A stretch of DNA of 64,000 nucleotides, from positions 310,001-374,000 of the forward strand of contig NZ_UUOC01000052.1 in NCBI RefSeq assembly GCF_900590755.1. The letters run 5' to 3'. The notes below the pieces were generated by a model, which searched no databases, was not told the origin of the DNA, and saw nothing but the letters and a program-made list of their open reading frames with translations. Origin of the DNA: Pseudomonas viridiflava (lineage in GTDB: Bacteria; Pseudomonadota; Gammaproteobacteria; Pseudomonadales; Pseudomonadaceae). The translations under genes were made by a program, and so were the position numbers. Positions 34,728-42,934 of the stretch are shown one piece after another (position 1 is the first letter of the stretch; every line of letters starts with the position of its first letter).

Positions 34728-35318
34728 TTAGCGCTCCGTGGTCTTGCGGATTTCTTTCTCGTCCATCCACTCGGACAGACCGCTTTCAACGTCGATCAAC
34801 TGCAGGCTGAATTTGTAGAAGACGTCCTTGTAGTCGCTGCTGCGCTTGACGATAGAGCTGATCGCGCCTTCAAGACGGTATTTGGCGGCGATCATGTTGC
34901 CGGTCTTGCTGACGGTGGACTGTTTGTACAGACCGCTCTGGTTTTGCAGCTTGAGCTGGTCAACCTGGCTTTGCATCTGGGTGTTGTCGCTGGCGAAACG
35001 GGCGGTCCCGCTTTTCATCAGCTGGGTTTTGATCGACGTGGTGATTTCGCGGGTATCGATGTACTCGCTGGTCTTGTTCTTCACGTCATAAACCTGAACC
35101 ACTGGACGGCCTTGCAGAACGCCGGATTGAGCCAGGGAGCGAGTCATGGACTCGGCGATCATTTGCAGGTCGGTGGAGCCGAATTCGTTGGTCACGGTTT
35201 CAACAGCTTTGGTGTCGCCATAGCTGATGTTCTTGCTGCCCAGGGACGGCGAGTTGTTGGCGCAACCGGTGGCCAGCAGAGCGATAGCGGCGATGGAGCA
35301 AAGGCGGATAGACAGCAT
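34728..35318 (-). CDS. lpoB: Penicillin-binding-protein activator LpoB-like lipoprotein
   Basis: A 196-residue lipoprotein with a lipobox ATGC (cysteine about residue 19) and a LpoB-type domain: VTNEFGSTDLQMIAESMTRSL split over the first helix, PVVQVYDVKNKTSEYIDT and AAKYRLEGAISSIVKRSSDYKD. In E. coli LpoB is an outer-membrane lipoprotein that stimulates PBP1B, and there too it follows ycfL. The ATG at 35318 starts the signal peptide; an upstream GTG-type extension to 35360 would overlap the ycfL gene. Activity on a PBP is inferred. Confidence 0.85.
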   Translation of the reverse strand: MLSIRLCSIAAIALLATGCANNSPSLGSKNISYGDTKAVETVTNEFGSTDLQMIAESMTRSLAQSGVLQGRPVVQVYDVKNKTSEYIDTREITTSIKTQLMKSGTARFASDNTQMQSQVDQLKLQNQSGLYKQSTVSKTGNMIAAKYRLEGAISSIVKRSSDYKDVFYKFSLQLIDVESGLSEWMDEKEIRKTTER

Positions 35319-35356
35319 ATGGAAGTTCTCTTCAACTGAACAAAATAAGGTGCGAA

Positions 35357-35728
35357 TCAAGGCGTCTTCACTTCGAGGCGAAAGTCAGTAGCTTTCGGCA
35401 CGGGTGCGATCGCGGGCAGGAAGCTGGTCTGCGAGCCATACAGGGTCAGGCTTTTCCAGCCCTCGGCGTCCGCCACAGGGAAGCCGTCGTTACCCAGCCA
35501 GGCGAAGCGGTAGTACATCTGCTTGTTGTAGCTGCTGGTGTTATTGAGCTGCACATTGACGGTGAGAAAACCGTTTTCCCGTGCGACGCGCATCGGGCCG
35601 ACTTCGATGTTCTTCATGTCGCCCATGGCGACTACTTTGCTCGCGGCGCTACCGGGGGCCGGTGGCGGCGGGGTTGCGCAACCGGCGAGCAGGGCCAGCG
35701 CCAACACGCCGAGAATCTTGATACGCAT
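35357..35728 (-). CDS. YcfL family lipoprotein
   Basis: A 123-residue lipoprotein: MRIKILGVLALALLAGCA gives a lipobox LAGC. The mature part has a proline-rich linker and a beta-sandwich-like domain with LTVNVQLNNTSSYNKQMYYRF and WLGNDGFPV, the YcfL/DUF1425 pattern. It lies between the COG3014-type gene (13 bases upstream) and lpoB. Its role is unknown, but the ycfL-lpoB pairing is also found in enterobacteria. Confidence 0.88.
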   Translation of the reverse strand: MRIKILGVLALALLAGCATPPPPAPGSAASKVVAMGDMKNIEVGPMRVARENGFLTVNVQLNNTSSYNKQMYYRFAWLGNDGFPVADAEGWKSLTLYGSQTSFLPAIAPVPKATDFRLEVKTP

Positions 35729-35741
35729 GGAGAGTCTCCGT

Positions 35742-37139
35742 TCAGGGTTGTTTGGTGGTTGCGACTGCTTGCTGCACGCCAGATGGCATCACGTGAGCGG
35801 CGAGGCCATCGGTGTAGACCTGATTGCCAATCGCGCGCAGAGCAACGACTTGATAGCGCTGGTCGATTTTGACTTCGACTTTGGTACCGCCCGAGGACGA
35901 CGGCAGTACGACCTGATGCGTGCCCTGAGGCAGACGCAGACGCGCGACCAGCGTGTTGTCCGGCAGGGTGCGCCAGGTACGGGTGTCAGCACCTTCGGTG
36001 ATTGCCGAGGCAATGCCCACCGCCAGACCGGCGAGCGGGTTCACATCATTGAGCTGCTTCTGGGCAACGCCGCGGGTAATAGCCCGCACCGTGGTGCGCA
36101 GAATGATCCCCGGCATGTCGTCACGCAGTGCGCGGCGGGACATGTCGGTGGTGCTGTTGAGTTTGGTCAGGTTGATCTGCTGGCCGTCGAGGCCGATCTG
36201 GGTGAAGGCAGCGGTGGTGGTATCAGGCTTGATCACCGGGAAGGACAGTGGGGTTATCACCAGATTGCCGCTGATCGGCAGTGGCAGCGGGATGCGCACC
36301 GAGTCGCGGGCAGGGGCGAAGCCGCTCTGGACCACGATCAATACTTCGCTGTAGCCGTCTTTGCTTTCTTTGCCATCGAGCTTGAGCAGCGCCTCGTCCA
36401 GCAGCGGCGTGTTCGGACGCAGTTCTGCGGCTTTGCGATAACCCGGTGCTGCGAGGCCTTTTTCACCCATGGCTTCGTAGACGAAACCCGACAGGTAATG
36501 GCTGAACGCACTCTGATAGCTGTTCTTCAGGCCGACTACTTCTGGCGAATTCAATGATGCTACCGGGTAGCCCTGCAGGTCCTTGAACTGGGTTTTCACG
36601 CCCTTGCTCTCGGCTTCCTCTTCGCTTTTGGCGTATTCCTTGTCCCGCAACTCGGCGATCACGGCCTCACGTTCGTGAGTCTTCTTGATCTCGACGCGAG
36701 CACCTTCGAAGTCGTTTTTGGCCAGCAGGTTCAAGGCCATCTGCGTGGTCAGCATGACCTTTTCGTAGTCATAACCTTCGTAGCGGCGAACCTTGTCGTT
36801 GACCAGGAAGCTGCCGAATTGCGACAGGTATTTGTCAGTGTCGAGCTTGACCGACTCTTCCCACTTGTAGACCACCAGATCCGCCGCACGCCATGCAGTC
36901 TGGCTGCCGGCGAGGTCGCCTTTGGCGCGCAGCAATTCGCCCTTCTCGAAGTAGTAGAGAAGGTCCTTGTCGGCGCTGGTGTTGTTTTTCTCAAGCACGC
37001 CCAACGCGCCATCGACATTGCCGGTGGTCAGCTGCTGGTTGGTTTCTTTGAGTTCGGTGTCGTAGCTACGGAAAGCAGAGCAGCCAGCGAGTTGCACAGC
37101 CGCGAACAATGCGAGCGCAGTGAAGGCACGAGAAGACAT
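35742..37139 (-). CDS. COG3014-type TPR-like lipoprotein, first gene of the operon
   Basis: A 465-residue lipoprotein with lipobox LAGC (cysteine about residue 20). Residues 30-250 are helical and repeat-like (LLYYFEKGELLRAKGDLAGS, YQSAFSHYLSGFVYEAMGEKG, AAPGYRKAAELRPNTPLL), resembling TPR proteins. The C-terminal part (about 275-460) is beta-rich and ends in a Thr/Gln-rich tail. No enzymatic motif is seen. It is the promoter-proximal gene of a four-gene operon with ycfL, lpoB and the CsgG-like gene. Confidence 0.85.
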   Translation of the reverse strand: MSSRAFTALALFAAVQLAGCSAFRSYDTELKETNQQLTTGNVDGALGVLEKNNTSADKDLLYYFEKGELLRAKGDLAGSQTAWRAADLVVYKWEESVKLDTDKYLSQFGSFLVNDKVRRYEGYDYEKVMLTTQMALNLLAKNDFEGARVEIKKTHEREAVIAELRDKEYAKSEEEAESKGVKTQFKDLQGYPVASLNSPEVVGLKNSYQSAFSHYLSGFVYEAMGEKGLAAPGYRKAAELRPNTPLLDEALLKLDGKESKDGYSEVLIVVQSGFAPARDSVRIPLPLPISGNLVITPLSFPVIKPDTTTAAFTQIGLDGQQINLTKLNSTTDMSRRALRDDMPGIILRTTVRAITRGVAQKQLNDVNPLAGLAVGIASAITEGADTRTWRTLPDNTLVARLRLPQGTHQVVLPSSSGGTKVEVKIDQRYQVVALRAIGNQVYTDGLAAHVMPSGVQQAVATTKQP

Positions 37140-37203
37140 GAGCTTCGTTCCTTGAAAATCGATAGCAGGGCATTGGCCAGCCGCTATGCAAATCCGTTTG
37201 ATC

Positions 37204-37257
37204 GAACAGTCCGGCTGTTCGGTGAACCCTTTTCGTTACGAATTATGAGTTCGTAAG
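37204..37257. promoter_or_regulatory. Two dyads in the leader of the lipoprotein operon
   Basis: GAACAG-N5-CTGTTC (37204-37220) and TTACGAA-N7-TTCGTAA (37237-37257) are perfect inverted repeats just downstream of the predicted transcription start. They could be operators or leader hairpins. Confidence 0.4.
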
Positions 37258-37270
37258 GCAGGGGCGCGGG

Positions 37271-37298
37271 ATTATAAGCCGCATTCCAGAGCTGACAA
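37271..37298 (-). promoter_or_regulatory. Predicted sigma70 promoter of the lipoprotein operon
   Basis: On the minus strand, TTGTCA (37293-37298) and TATAAT (37271-37276) are spaced by 16 bases, an 11-of-12 match to consensus. The start would fall near 37264, giving a 5' leader of about 125 bases. The 338-base gap to the GNAT gene holds this promoter, the two dyads and a small hairpin CGGCT-TTTT-AGCCG near 37299-37312. Confidence 0.65.
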
Positions 37299-37477
37299 CG
37301 GCTTTTTAGCCGCTTACGAGGTTTACAGCCGTTTCCTACGTGCGCGGAGAGAACTGCCTCACAAAAAAGTTCAACTGCGAAGTTTTATTTCAGGTCAGAT
37401 GGGTTTCGACCCAACGGCAAGCTGTGCAAATATTCGCCGCAACCCACAGCCGTTTGATCAAAAAAGGAGCGCGTGTT

Positions 37478-37984
37478 TTGCCCACTTCTACGACCAGTCC
37501 CATCCAGATTTCGCGCTTTGAGCCTCCTGATCAGCGAGGCGTAATCGACGTGATTGTGCCGATCCAGCGTGAAGAATTCGGCATCGCGATTACTGCCGAA
37601 GATCAGCCAGATTTGCAGGCGATTCCCGAGTTCTATCAAGACGGCACCGGCGACTTCTGGGTCGCCAAAAAAGACGGCCAGATCATCGGCACCATCGGCC
37701 TCAAAGACATCGGATATCAGCAGGCGGCGTTACGCAAAATGTTCGTAGCGGCACCCTTTCGCGGCCGTGAATTCGGCGTCGCGGCGCTGCTGCTCGGTAC
37801 GTTGCTGGAAGAGGCGGGCATGCGCGGGGTAAAGGACATCTACCTGGGCACCACCGACAAATTCCTCGCCGCGCATCGGTTCTATGAGAAGCACGGGTTT
37901 GTAGAAGTGGCGAAGGACGAATTGCCCGAGAATTTTCCGGTGATGACGGTGGATAGTAAGTTTTATCTGTTGCGGCGCGGTTGA
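37478..37984 (+). CDS. GNAT family N-acetyltransferase
   Basis: A 168-residue acetyltransferase of unknown substrate. GNAT features are FWVAKKDGQIIGTIGLKDI (beta strands 2-4), LRKMFVAAPFRGREFGVAALLLGTL split at the acetyl-CoA loop (pattern R-x-x-x-x-G/A, here FRGREFG), and AAHRFYEKHGFVEV near the end. The start chosen is TTG at 37478 because AGGAG (37465-37469) lies 8 bases upstream; the open frame continues to 37340 but that part contains no GNAT sequence. It is convergent with the MFS gene. Confidence 0.85.
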   Translation: MPTSTTSPIQISRFEPPDQRGVIDVIVPIQREEFGIAITAEDQPDLQAIPEFYQDGTGDFWVAKKDGQIIGTIGLKDIGYQQAALRKMFVAAPFRGREFGVAALLLGTLLEEAGMRGVKDIYLGTTDKFLAAHRFYEKHGFVEVAKDELPENFPVMTVDSKFYLLRRG

Positions 37985-37999
37985 CGGGGACTTCGGCCC

Positions 38000-38027
38000 G
38001 TTGGAGCGCCACCCCGGTCGCTCCAAC
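38000..38027. repeat. Short hairpin shared with the REP at 46.1 kb
   Basis: GTTGGAGCG / CGCTCCAAC is a perfect stem between two convergent genes. Its central 22 bases (38003-38024) are identical to 46109-46130, showing that this is a separate small repeat and not a random terminator. Confidence 0.75.
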
Positions 38028-38051
38028 AGATGAGGTATCGCCAGCTTCGAG

Positions 38052-39398
38052 CTACTTACTCTCCACCGCATGCGCCCAACGGTAATCAAGACGCGGTGCG
38101 CGGATGCGGATTTTGCGTTTGGTCTTGGTCAGGGTTGGTTCGAATACCGGCTCGGGGTCTTTCAGGAAGGCGGTCATCACGGCGCTGAGTGCGTAGAGAC
38201 CGGTGAATGCCCAGACCACGCCTTCGAGGCCGAAGCTGTCCTGGAAGATCGCAACCACTGCCGGGCCGACCCACGTCGATGCGCCAGCACCCAGGCTCAG
38301 TACCGACAATGCAGCCGCCTTGTTCTGTGGTGCGAGCGCCGGGGCCAGTGCAGAAAGCGGTACGAAGCACGCCAGAGTCAGGCCGTAGAACGCGCCGAAT
38401 ACCGAGGCTATCAGGAAGTCATTCGGGAATGCCTGCGGCATGAAGAAGAACAGTGGCGTGCTGATCGTGCTGCCCACCGCGCCCAGCCAGAGGATGGTGT
38501 TGCGATAGCCAATCCGGGTGCTGATGATGCTCGATGCCAGATTGCCGATGATGTTGAACACGAAGACGATGGTCAGCAGTTGCAGCCATTCTTCCAGGGT
38601 GAAGCCCACGGTGTGCATGAAGAAACCGGGCATGATCACAAGGAAGCCGAACATCGACGAGGTGTTGATCACCCGTACCAGCCCCGCCAGGGATACCTTG
38701 GGAATTTTCCACATGATGGTGATGTTTTTCGCCATCGATACCATGGGTTTTTCACCTTCGGGTGCCAGGCGTTGCATGCCGTGTGCTTCACGCATACCCA
38801 CCAGACCGATCACACCACCAACCACGACCAGTGCGAACGACAACCAGAACGTCGCCATCGCGCCAATCAGCGGAATGCTGAAGCTGGCGACCAGCGAACC
38901 CAGTGTCGGCAGACCGGCTGCATAGGCGACCCAGAACCAGCCAACGGCCATGCCCATTTTGCGGGAAGGGGTTGCTGCTGCGATCCATACCAGGAAGCCA
39001 TAGGCGAATAGCGGATAGCCAAAACCACGCAAACCATAGGTCAACAGGATCATGGGGTAGCTGAGTTTTTGCAGACCGTAAACCAGGAACAGGACTTCGA
39101 ACGCGCTCCAGATTACCAGGCCAAGGATCATTACCCGTTTCGGACCCCAGATGTTCGATAACGCGCCAGCCAGCCAGGAAGAAATGCCGACAGTGACGCC
39201 GTAGATGGTGAAAACCATGGCGATTTCATCGGCAGGCATGCCGCGTTCGCTGAGGAAGGGGGAGAGGTAACCGAGCTCGACGCCATCGCCGATCATGAAG
39301 ATCAGCAGGCCGACAAAGCCCCAGAACATTGGATAGGGAATACCGGTTTTCTCGCAGAATCTGGCGAGTGCAGTGTTCGGAGTGGATTGATCGCTCAA
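38052..39398 (-). CDS. RbtT/DalT/CsbX-type MFS transporter
   Basis: A 448-residue carrier with 12 predicted helices. The N-terminal GIPYPMFWGFVGLLIFMIGDGVELGYLSPFL (split at the first helix) and LAGALSNIWGPKRVMILGL are the pattern of the polyol-carrier group that includes ribitol and D-arabinitol permeases. The substrate here is not known; a sugar alcohol or sugar acid fits. A charged tail ends the protein. AAGGA precedes the ATG. No catabolic dehydrogenase of the usual polyol type is adjacent; the closest sugar enzyme is the GMC dehydrogenase at 40.7 kb. Confidence 0.88.
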   Translation of the reverse strand: MSDQSTPNTALARFCEKTGIPYPMFWGFVGLLIFMIGDGVELGYLSPFLSERGMPADEIAMVFTIYGVTVGISSWLAGALSNIWGPKRVMILGLVIWSAFEVLFLVYGLQKLSYPMILLTYGLRGFGYPLFAYGFLVWIAAATPSRKMGMAVGWFWVAYAAGLPTLGSLVASFSIPLIGAMATFWLSFALVVVGGVIGLVGMREAHGMQRLAPEGEKPMVSMAKNITIMWKIPKVSLAGLVRVINTSSMFGFLVIMPGFFMHTVGFTLEEWLQLLTIVFVFNIIGNLASSIISTRIGYRNTILWLGAVGSTISTPLFFFMPQAFPNDFLIASVFGAFYGLTLACFVPLSALAPALAPQNKAAALSVLSLGAGASTWVGPAVVAIFQDSFGLEGVVWAFTGLYALSAVMTAFLKDPEPVFEPTLTKTKRKIRIRAPRLDYRWAHAVESK

Positions 39399-39425
39399 TT
39401 TTCCGGTCCTTCTTTTAGGTGCAGC

Positions 39426-39445
39426 ACGACGTTTGGTGACGTCGT
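39426..39445. promoter_or_regulatory. Perfect dyad upstream of the MFS gene
   Basis: ACGACGT-N6-ACGTCGT lies 28 bases before the MFS ATG, in its leader. It may be an operator or an mRNA hairpin. In the rest of the 410-base gap 39399-39808 I see only a small hairpin CCCCCT-N6-AGGGGG (39694-39711) and AT-rich stretches. Confidence 0.4.
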
Positions 39446-39808
39446 ATGAATGGCCTCAATGAGGTTGAAAGGCAGGATTGACCAGCACGCTGTCGGCAAA
39501 TGCGCGAACACAGAACGTCTGGACTTTTATCTGATGCAGGATCGCCGCTGAACGACTTCAATGACCCATGAATCTATGTTTTTTATAGATTTTCGAGCCC
39601 GTTTGCCTTTTTGTTATCCCATCTGGGGGCAATGATGGCAACCGCTTGAAATCGGGCCACCTGTGGCGTGATGTCGCACTCATGCGGAGTTCGCCCCCTG
39701 TTTTTAGGGGGTTGCGCGTTACAAAACATTTCGTAAAAAAATGGCAGGAAGTGGCAAATCGGCCAGATTGCTAGCAATTATCCGGTTACAGAATCCGTAT
39801 CTAGGCAC

Positions 39809-40555
39809 TCAACCCAGCGGATTGAAACCGTCACCAGCGGAACAAAAACGCTGCTCAATCGCTTTGCTGGAATCGCGATGGTCTGCGCTCCATCGTTTGC
39901 CCCATTCCCGGCATTTTTCCCGGAAATACACCTTCGCGCCCTTGCGGCATTCGCGGTATTCAATAGAACCGCGTCGGTAGTTGGCGCAGACGCTGCTGCC
40001 CTCGATGCGGTTGTCATTGATCGCCCATTCGGCGGCGTAGGTGCGCTTGCCATCCCACTGCCAGACGGTGGCCGTTTCGACGTTAAAAGCGGTGACGCGT
40101 TTGGTGCGGGCCGGTGTTTGATCGGCCTTGTACCTCGCCATGTAGGAGGCAGACACCATGCCTTGAGCATCGGGGTTGTTGCCTGCGCGCGGAAACTGCC
40201 CGTAGCGGCAGGTGGCAACCGCTTCGTCGATGATGTTGTCCGGTTTTATGCAATCGGCCAGAGGTTTGGGCGCGATCAGGGCGTCTGAGGTGTAAATCGG
40301 CGGGACGGGGTTAGAGATCGCGGGCTTGCTGATCTGGGGAGGCGGGTTAGTGACCTGGGTTACAGCGCTTTGCAGCAGGATGCCGGAGTTGCTCAGCAGA
40401 TAGACCGCAGCGGCGGTCAGGATCAGCAGGGCAGTGACGTTGCGCCACAGATGGGACGGTGGGACCGACGCTCCATATCGCTCATCATCGGCATGCGCGC
40501 TGATGGGCTCAAAGGATTGCAAACTCTCGTCACCACGGTACTTGCGGGCATCCAT
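39809..40555 (-). CDS. Orphan membrane-anchored protein with cysteine-rich exported domain
   Basis: A 248-residue protein I do not recognise. A charged cytoplasmic N-terminus (about 1-36) is followed by one hydrophobic helix (about 40-60, VTALLILTAAAVYLLSNSGIL), a proline-rich linker, and an exported C-terminal domain with about six cysteines (ADCIKPDN, ATCRYGQF, VCANYRRG, YRECRKG, REKCREW, QRFCSAG). The pairs could form disulfides. The ATG at 40555 has AAGGAAGAG upstream. It is transcribed away from nothing obvious and stands between the MFS and dehydrogenase genes. Confidence 0.8.
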   Translation of the reverse strand: MDARKYRGDESLQSFEPISAHADDERYGASVPPSHLWRNVTALLILTAAAVYLLSNSGILLQSAVTQVTNPPPQISKPAISNPVPPIYTSDALIAPKPLADCIKPDNIIDEAVATCRYGQFPRAGNNPDAQGMVSASYMARYKADQTPARTKRVTAFNVETATVWQWDGKRTYAAEWAINDNRIEGSSVCANYRRGSIEYRECRKGAKVYFREKCREWGKRWSADHRDSSKAIEQRFCSAGDGFNPLG

Positions 40556-40654
40556 CGACTCTTCCTTGGTTTACATCGCGCGTCCTGCGCTGAAGATGTT
40601 GCGAGGTTAAACCTGATAGCGGTGTTTCGCCAGCGTTACAAAAGCGATGCAAAC

Positions 40655-40731
40655 CCTGTAGGAGCTGCCGAAGGCTGCGAAAGCGATTCGTCAGAGAGAA
40701 CGTCTTCGCAGCCTTCGGCAGCTCCTACAGG
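40655..40731. repeat. REP doublet (family A)
   Basis: Inverted CCTGTAGGAGCTGCCGAAGG arms lie between the orphan gene and the 3' end of the GMC gene. Confidence 0.9.
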
Positions 40732-40745
40732 TTTGGTCGCGCGGC

Positions 40746-42380
40746 TTACACTTCCTTCAACAACTCATCGGCAATCCGCAGGCTCAGCGCCGCGCCGGTC
40801 AGCGTCGGGTTCACGCTGGATGACGACGCCATGACGCTGGTGCCCGCGATGAACAGGTTGGGGTGATCGTGAGTACGGCAGTCGCGGTCGACCACCGAGT
40901 CTTTCGGATCGTCGCCCATGATGGTGGTGCCCATGATGTGTTGGCGGTTCTGGAAGCCCACGTCGGTGCTGAGGATGTCGGCGTCCAGCAGCTTGGCGAA
41001 CTTTTTGAAGTCCTCCAGGGCCTTTTCCTTACCGGCATGCCAGTAGTCCGGCACGCTGTAATAGATTTCCGGGACCGGCAGGCCGATAGCGTCGAACTTG
41101 GTTTTGCTCGGCGTGACGCGGTTTTCCGGCAGCGGCAGGGTTTCGAAATCCACGGCCCAGTTCAGCGAGCGGGCCGATTGCAGGCGGATGCCCTCGTCCA
41201 ACTTGGAGCCCAGCACGCCTTTGGCGATCAGGCCTGAAGTGATCTGCTGGGTCGGCACGGTGTTACGGACTTTGATCTTGTAGCTCGGGTAGTCCTTGCG
41301 GAATGCACCGTCGCGGCTGTTCAGGTAAACCAGCAACTGAGTCGGACCTTCGCCCGGCCACATGTCTTCCTTGGTCATGACGTTCATGCTGATGCCGGTG
41401 TGGTCCATCAGATTGCGGCCGACCTGGTCGGAAGAGTTGGCGATCCCGTTCGGGTATTTGGCCGAAGTGGACATCAGCAGCAGCTTCGGCGACTCGATGC
41501 CATAGGCCGCGAGCACGAAGTAACGGGCCTTGAGCTGATGCTTGGATTTGTCCGGCTTCATGTACCAGATGGAGGTGATCTTGCCGCTATCGTCGGCTTC
41601 TATCGAGTAAACGACCGAATTGTCCAAGACCTTGGCGCCGTGCTTTTCAGCTTCGTCGATGTGCATCGAGCCGTCGTACTTGGCGGCAATCGGGCAAACC
41701 GGGTTGCAGTTGTTGTTACCTGCACACGGCGGACGCTTGCCGTACGGGCGAGTGGCGCGGCCGTTGGGTTCCAGAATCGGGTTATAGCCGCCTTTGCTCA
41801 GCAGCTCTGACAGGCGCTTGAACATGTAGCTCGGCTTGAGCCCTTCCATTGGATAAGGGATCGAGCGTGGCGGGAAGGCTGCGCCGCCCTGGCCGCTTTC
41901 GTCCTGGCCATCAACGCCGGAAACACCCAGCTCGGTTTCGGCACGGGCGTAGAAGGGCTCCAGCTCGTCGTAGCTGATCGGCCAGTCACGGCCACGCCCA
42001 TACAAGGATTTGAGGCGGAAGTCGTTGGGCAGCATGCGCCACAGCGACGAACCAAAGTGCCAGGTGGTGCCGCCGACGACGCGCAGGTACGAAGTGTTGT
42101 ACTTCACTGGGCCGACTTGTTGCAGGTAGTCGCCATAGGTGGAAGGGGCGTGAGGCAGGCTTGGGTACGGCGAGCCGGCACCTTGCAGCTTGGCGTTGGC
42201 CAGCGACAGCTTGATCGGCGCGTTGCGGAAGGTCTCGACGATGTCGCGACGATTCACGCGCGGACCGGCTTCCAGCACGATCACCGATTTGTTCGCCTTG
42301 GCCAGCTCGCTGGCGATCAGGCCGCCCATCACGCCGGAACCGATGATTACAACGTCAGCATCATATTGACCGCTGCTCAT
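40746..42380 (-). CDS. GMC-family flavoprotein, gluconate 2-dehydrogenase-type large subunit
   Basis: The 544-residue catalytic subunit of a membrane-bound dehydrogenase that oxidises a sugar or sugar acid in the periplasm. The FAD-binding motif is DVVIIGSGVMGGLIASELA (about 8-26) with VIVLEAGPRV; the second FAD loop is VVGGTTWHFGSSLWRM. The C-terminal GMC part has NRQHIMGTTIMGDDP with the likely catalytic His and VNPTLTGAALSLRIA with Asn. The ATG at 42380 has AAAGGA and overlaps the stop of the subunit-3 gene (ATGA). Gluconate as substrate is inferred from the subunit set; sorbitol- or fructose-type enzymes share it. Confidence 0.9.
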   Translation of the reverse strand: MSSGQYDADVVIIGSGVMGGLIASELAKANKSVIVLEAGPRVNRRDIVETFRNAPIKLSLANAKLQGAGSPYPSLPHAPSTYGDYLQQVGPVKYNTSYLRVVGGTTWHFGSSLWRMLPNDFRLKSLYGRGRDWPISYDELEPFYARAETELGVSGVDGQDESGQGGAAFPPRSIPYPMEGLKPSYMFKRLSELLSKGGYNPILEPNGRATRPYGKRPPCAGNNNCNPVCPIAAKYDGSMHIDEAEKHGAKVLDNSVVYSIEADDSGKITSIWYMKPDKSKHQLKARYFVLAAYGIESPKLLLMSTSAKYPNGIANSSDQVGRNLMDHTGISMNVMTKEDMWPGEGPTQLLVYLNSRDGAFRKDYPSYKIKVRNTVPTQQITSGLIAKGVLGSKLDEGIRLQSARSLNWAVDFETLPLPENRVTPSKTKFDAIGLPVPEIYYSVPDYWHAGKEKALEDFKKFAKLLDADILSTDVGFQNRQHIMGTTIMGDDPKDSVVDRDCRTHDHPNLFIAGTSVMASSSSVNPTLTGAALSLRIADELLKEV

Positions 42381-42931
42381 ATTCTGGAATCCTTTGTATC
42401 TGCTGGCTTGGCGCCCCATGTAGCCGGGCCGCTGCCGTAAGTAGGAACAATCAAAGTGCCGTGGGTGGGCTGGTACATCATCGCTTCACGGAAGGCGATC
42501 AGTTCGGCGTCGGCCGCTTCGCCCACAATCCCCAGGTACCAGGCGGCGATGATGCTGGTGGCGGTGGCCTTCAGCGAGGCGTCCGGGTTGGCCAGCGCCA
42601 GGTATTCATCGACATGCTTGAGGTTGTTGCTGGCAATCAGTTGCTTGAGTGCCGCAGTGTTGCCGACGAAATTCGGTGCACGCTTGGCCAGCGCCGCGTA
42701 ATAGCGGCCGGCCAATACCGGGTTGACCGGGCGGCTCACCAAGAACTGCGACAGGGCGATGAAGTCGGCTGTCGCGGGTTCGGCAGCCAGCACCGATTGC
42801 CATGGCAGCGCGCTGCCTACCAGACCCATAAGGCCCAGGGTGATTGAGCCGCGCAGCAGGTTACGGCGCGAGAAGCCGGTCGGCGCCTCGGGTTGAGTCG
42901 ATGCTTGCTTGTTGGTCATTGAAGTATCCAT
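42377..42931 (-). CDS. Gluconate 2-dehydrogenase subunit 3-like Tat protein
   Basis: A 184-residue small subunit. The N-terminus has a twin-arginine signal (FSRRNLLRGSITLGLMGLVG) that would export the folded subunit, with the large subunit carried along since that lacks its own signal. FIALSQFLVSRPVNPVLAGRY and the end AWYLGIVGEAADAELIAFREAMMY match family subunit 3. GGGAGGT before the ATG at 42931 supports that start over the ATG at 42919. It begins 3 bases after the cytochrome gene stop and overlaps the GMC gene by four bases. Confidence 0.9.
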   Translation of the reverse strand: MDTSMTNKQASTQPEAPTGFSRRNLLRGSITLGLMGLVGSALPWQSVLAAEPATADFIALSQFLVSRPVNPVLAGRYYAALAKRAPNFVGNTAALKQLIASNNLKHVDEYLALANPDASLKATATSIIAAWYLGIVGEAADAELIAFREAMMYQPTHGTLIVPTYGSGPATWGAKPADTKDSRI

Positions 42932-42934
42932 TGC

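Noticed and set aside
37340..37477. Upstream extension of the GNAT gene
   Set aside because: A good ribosome site is found only before the TTG at 37478, and the extension does not match the GNAT fold.
39583..39777. 64-codon reverse frame upstream of the MFS gene
   Set aside because: No ribosome site and no features beyond chance.
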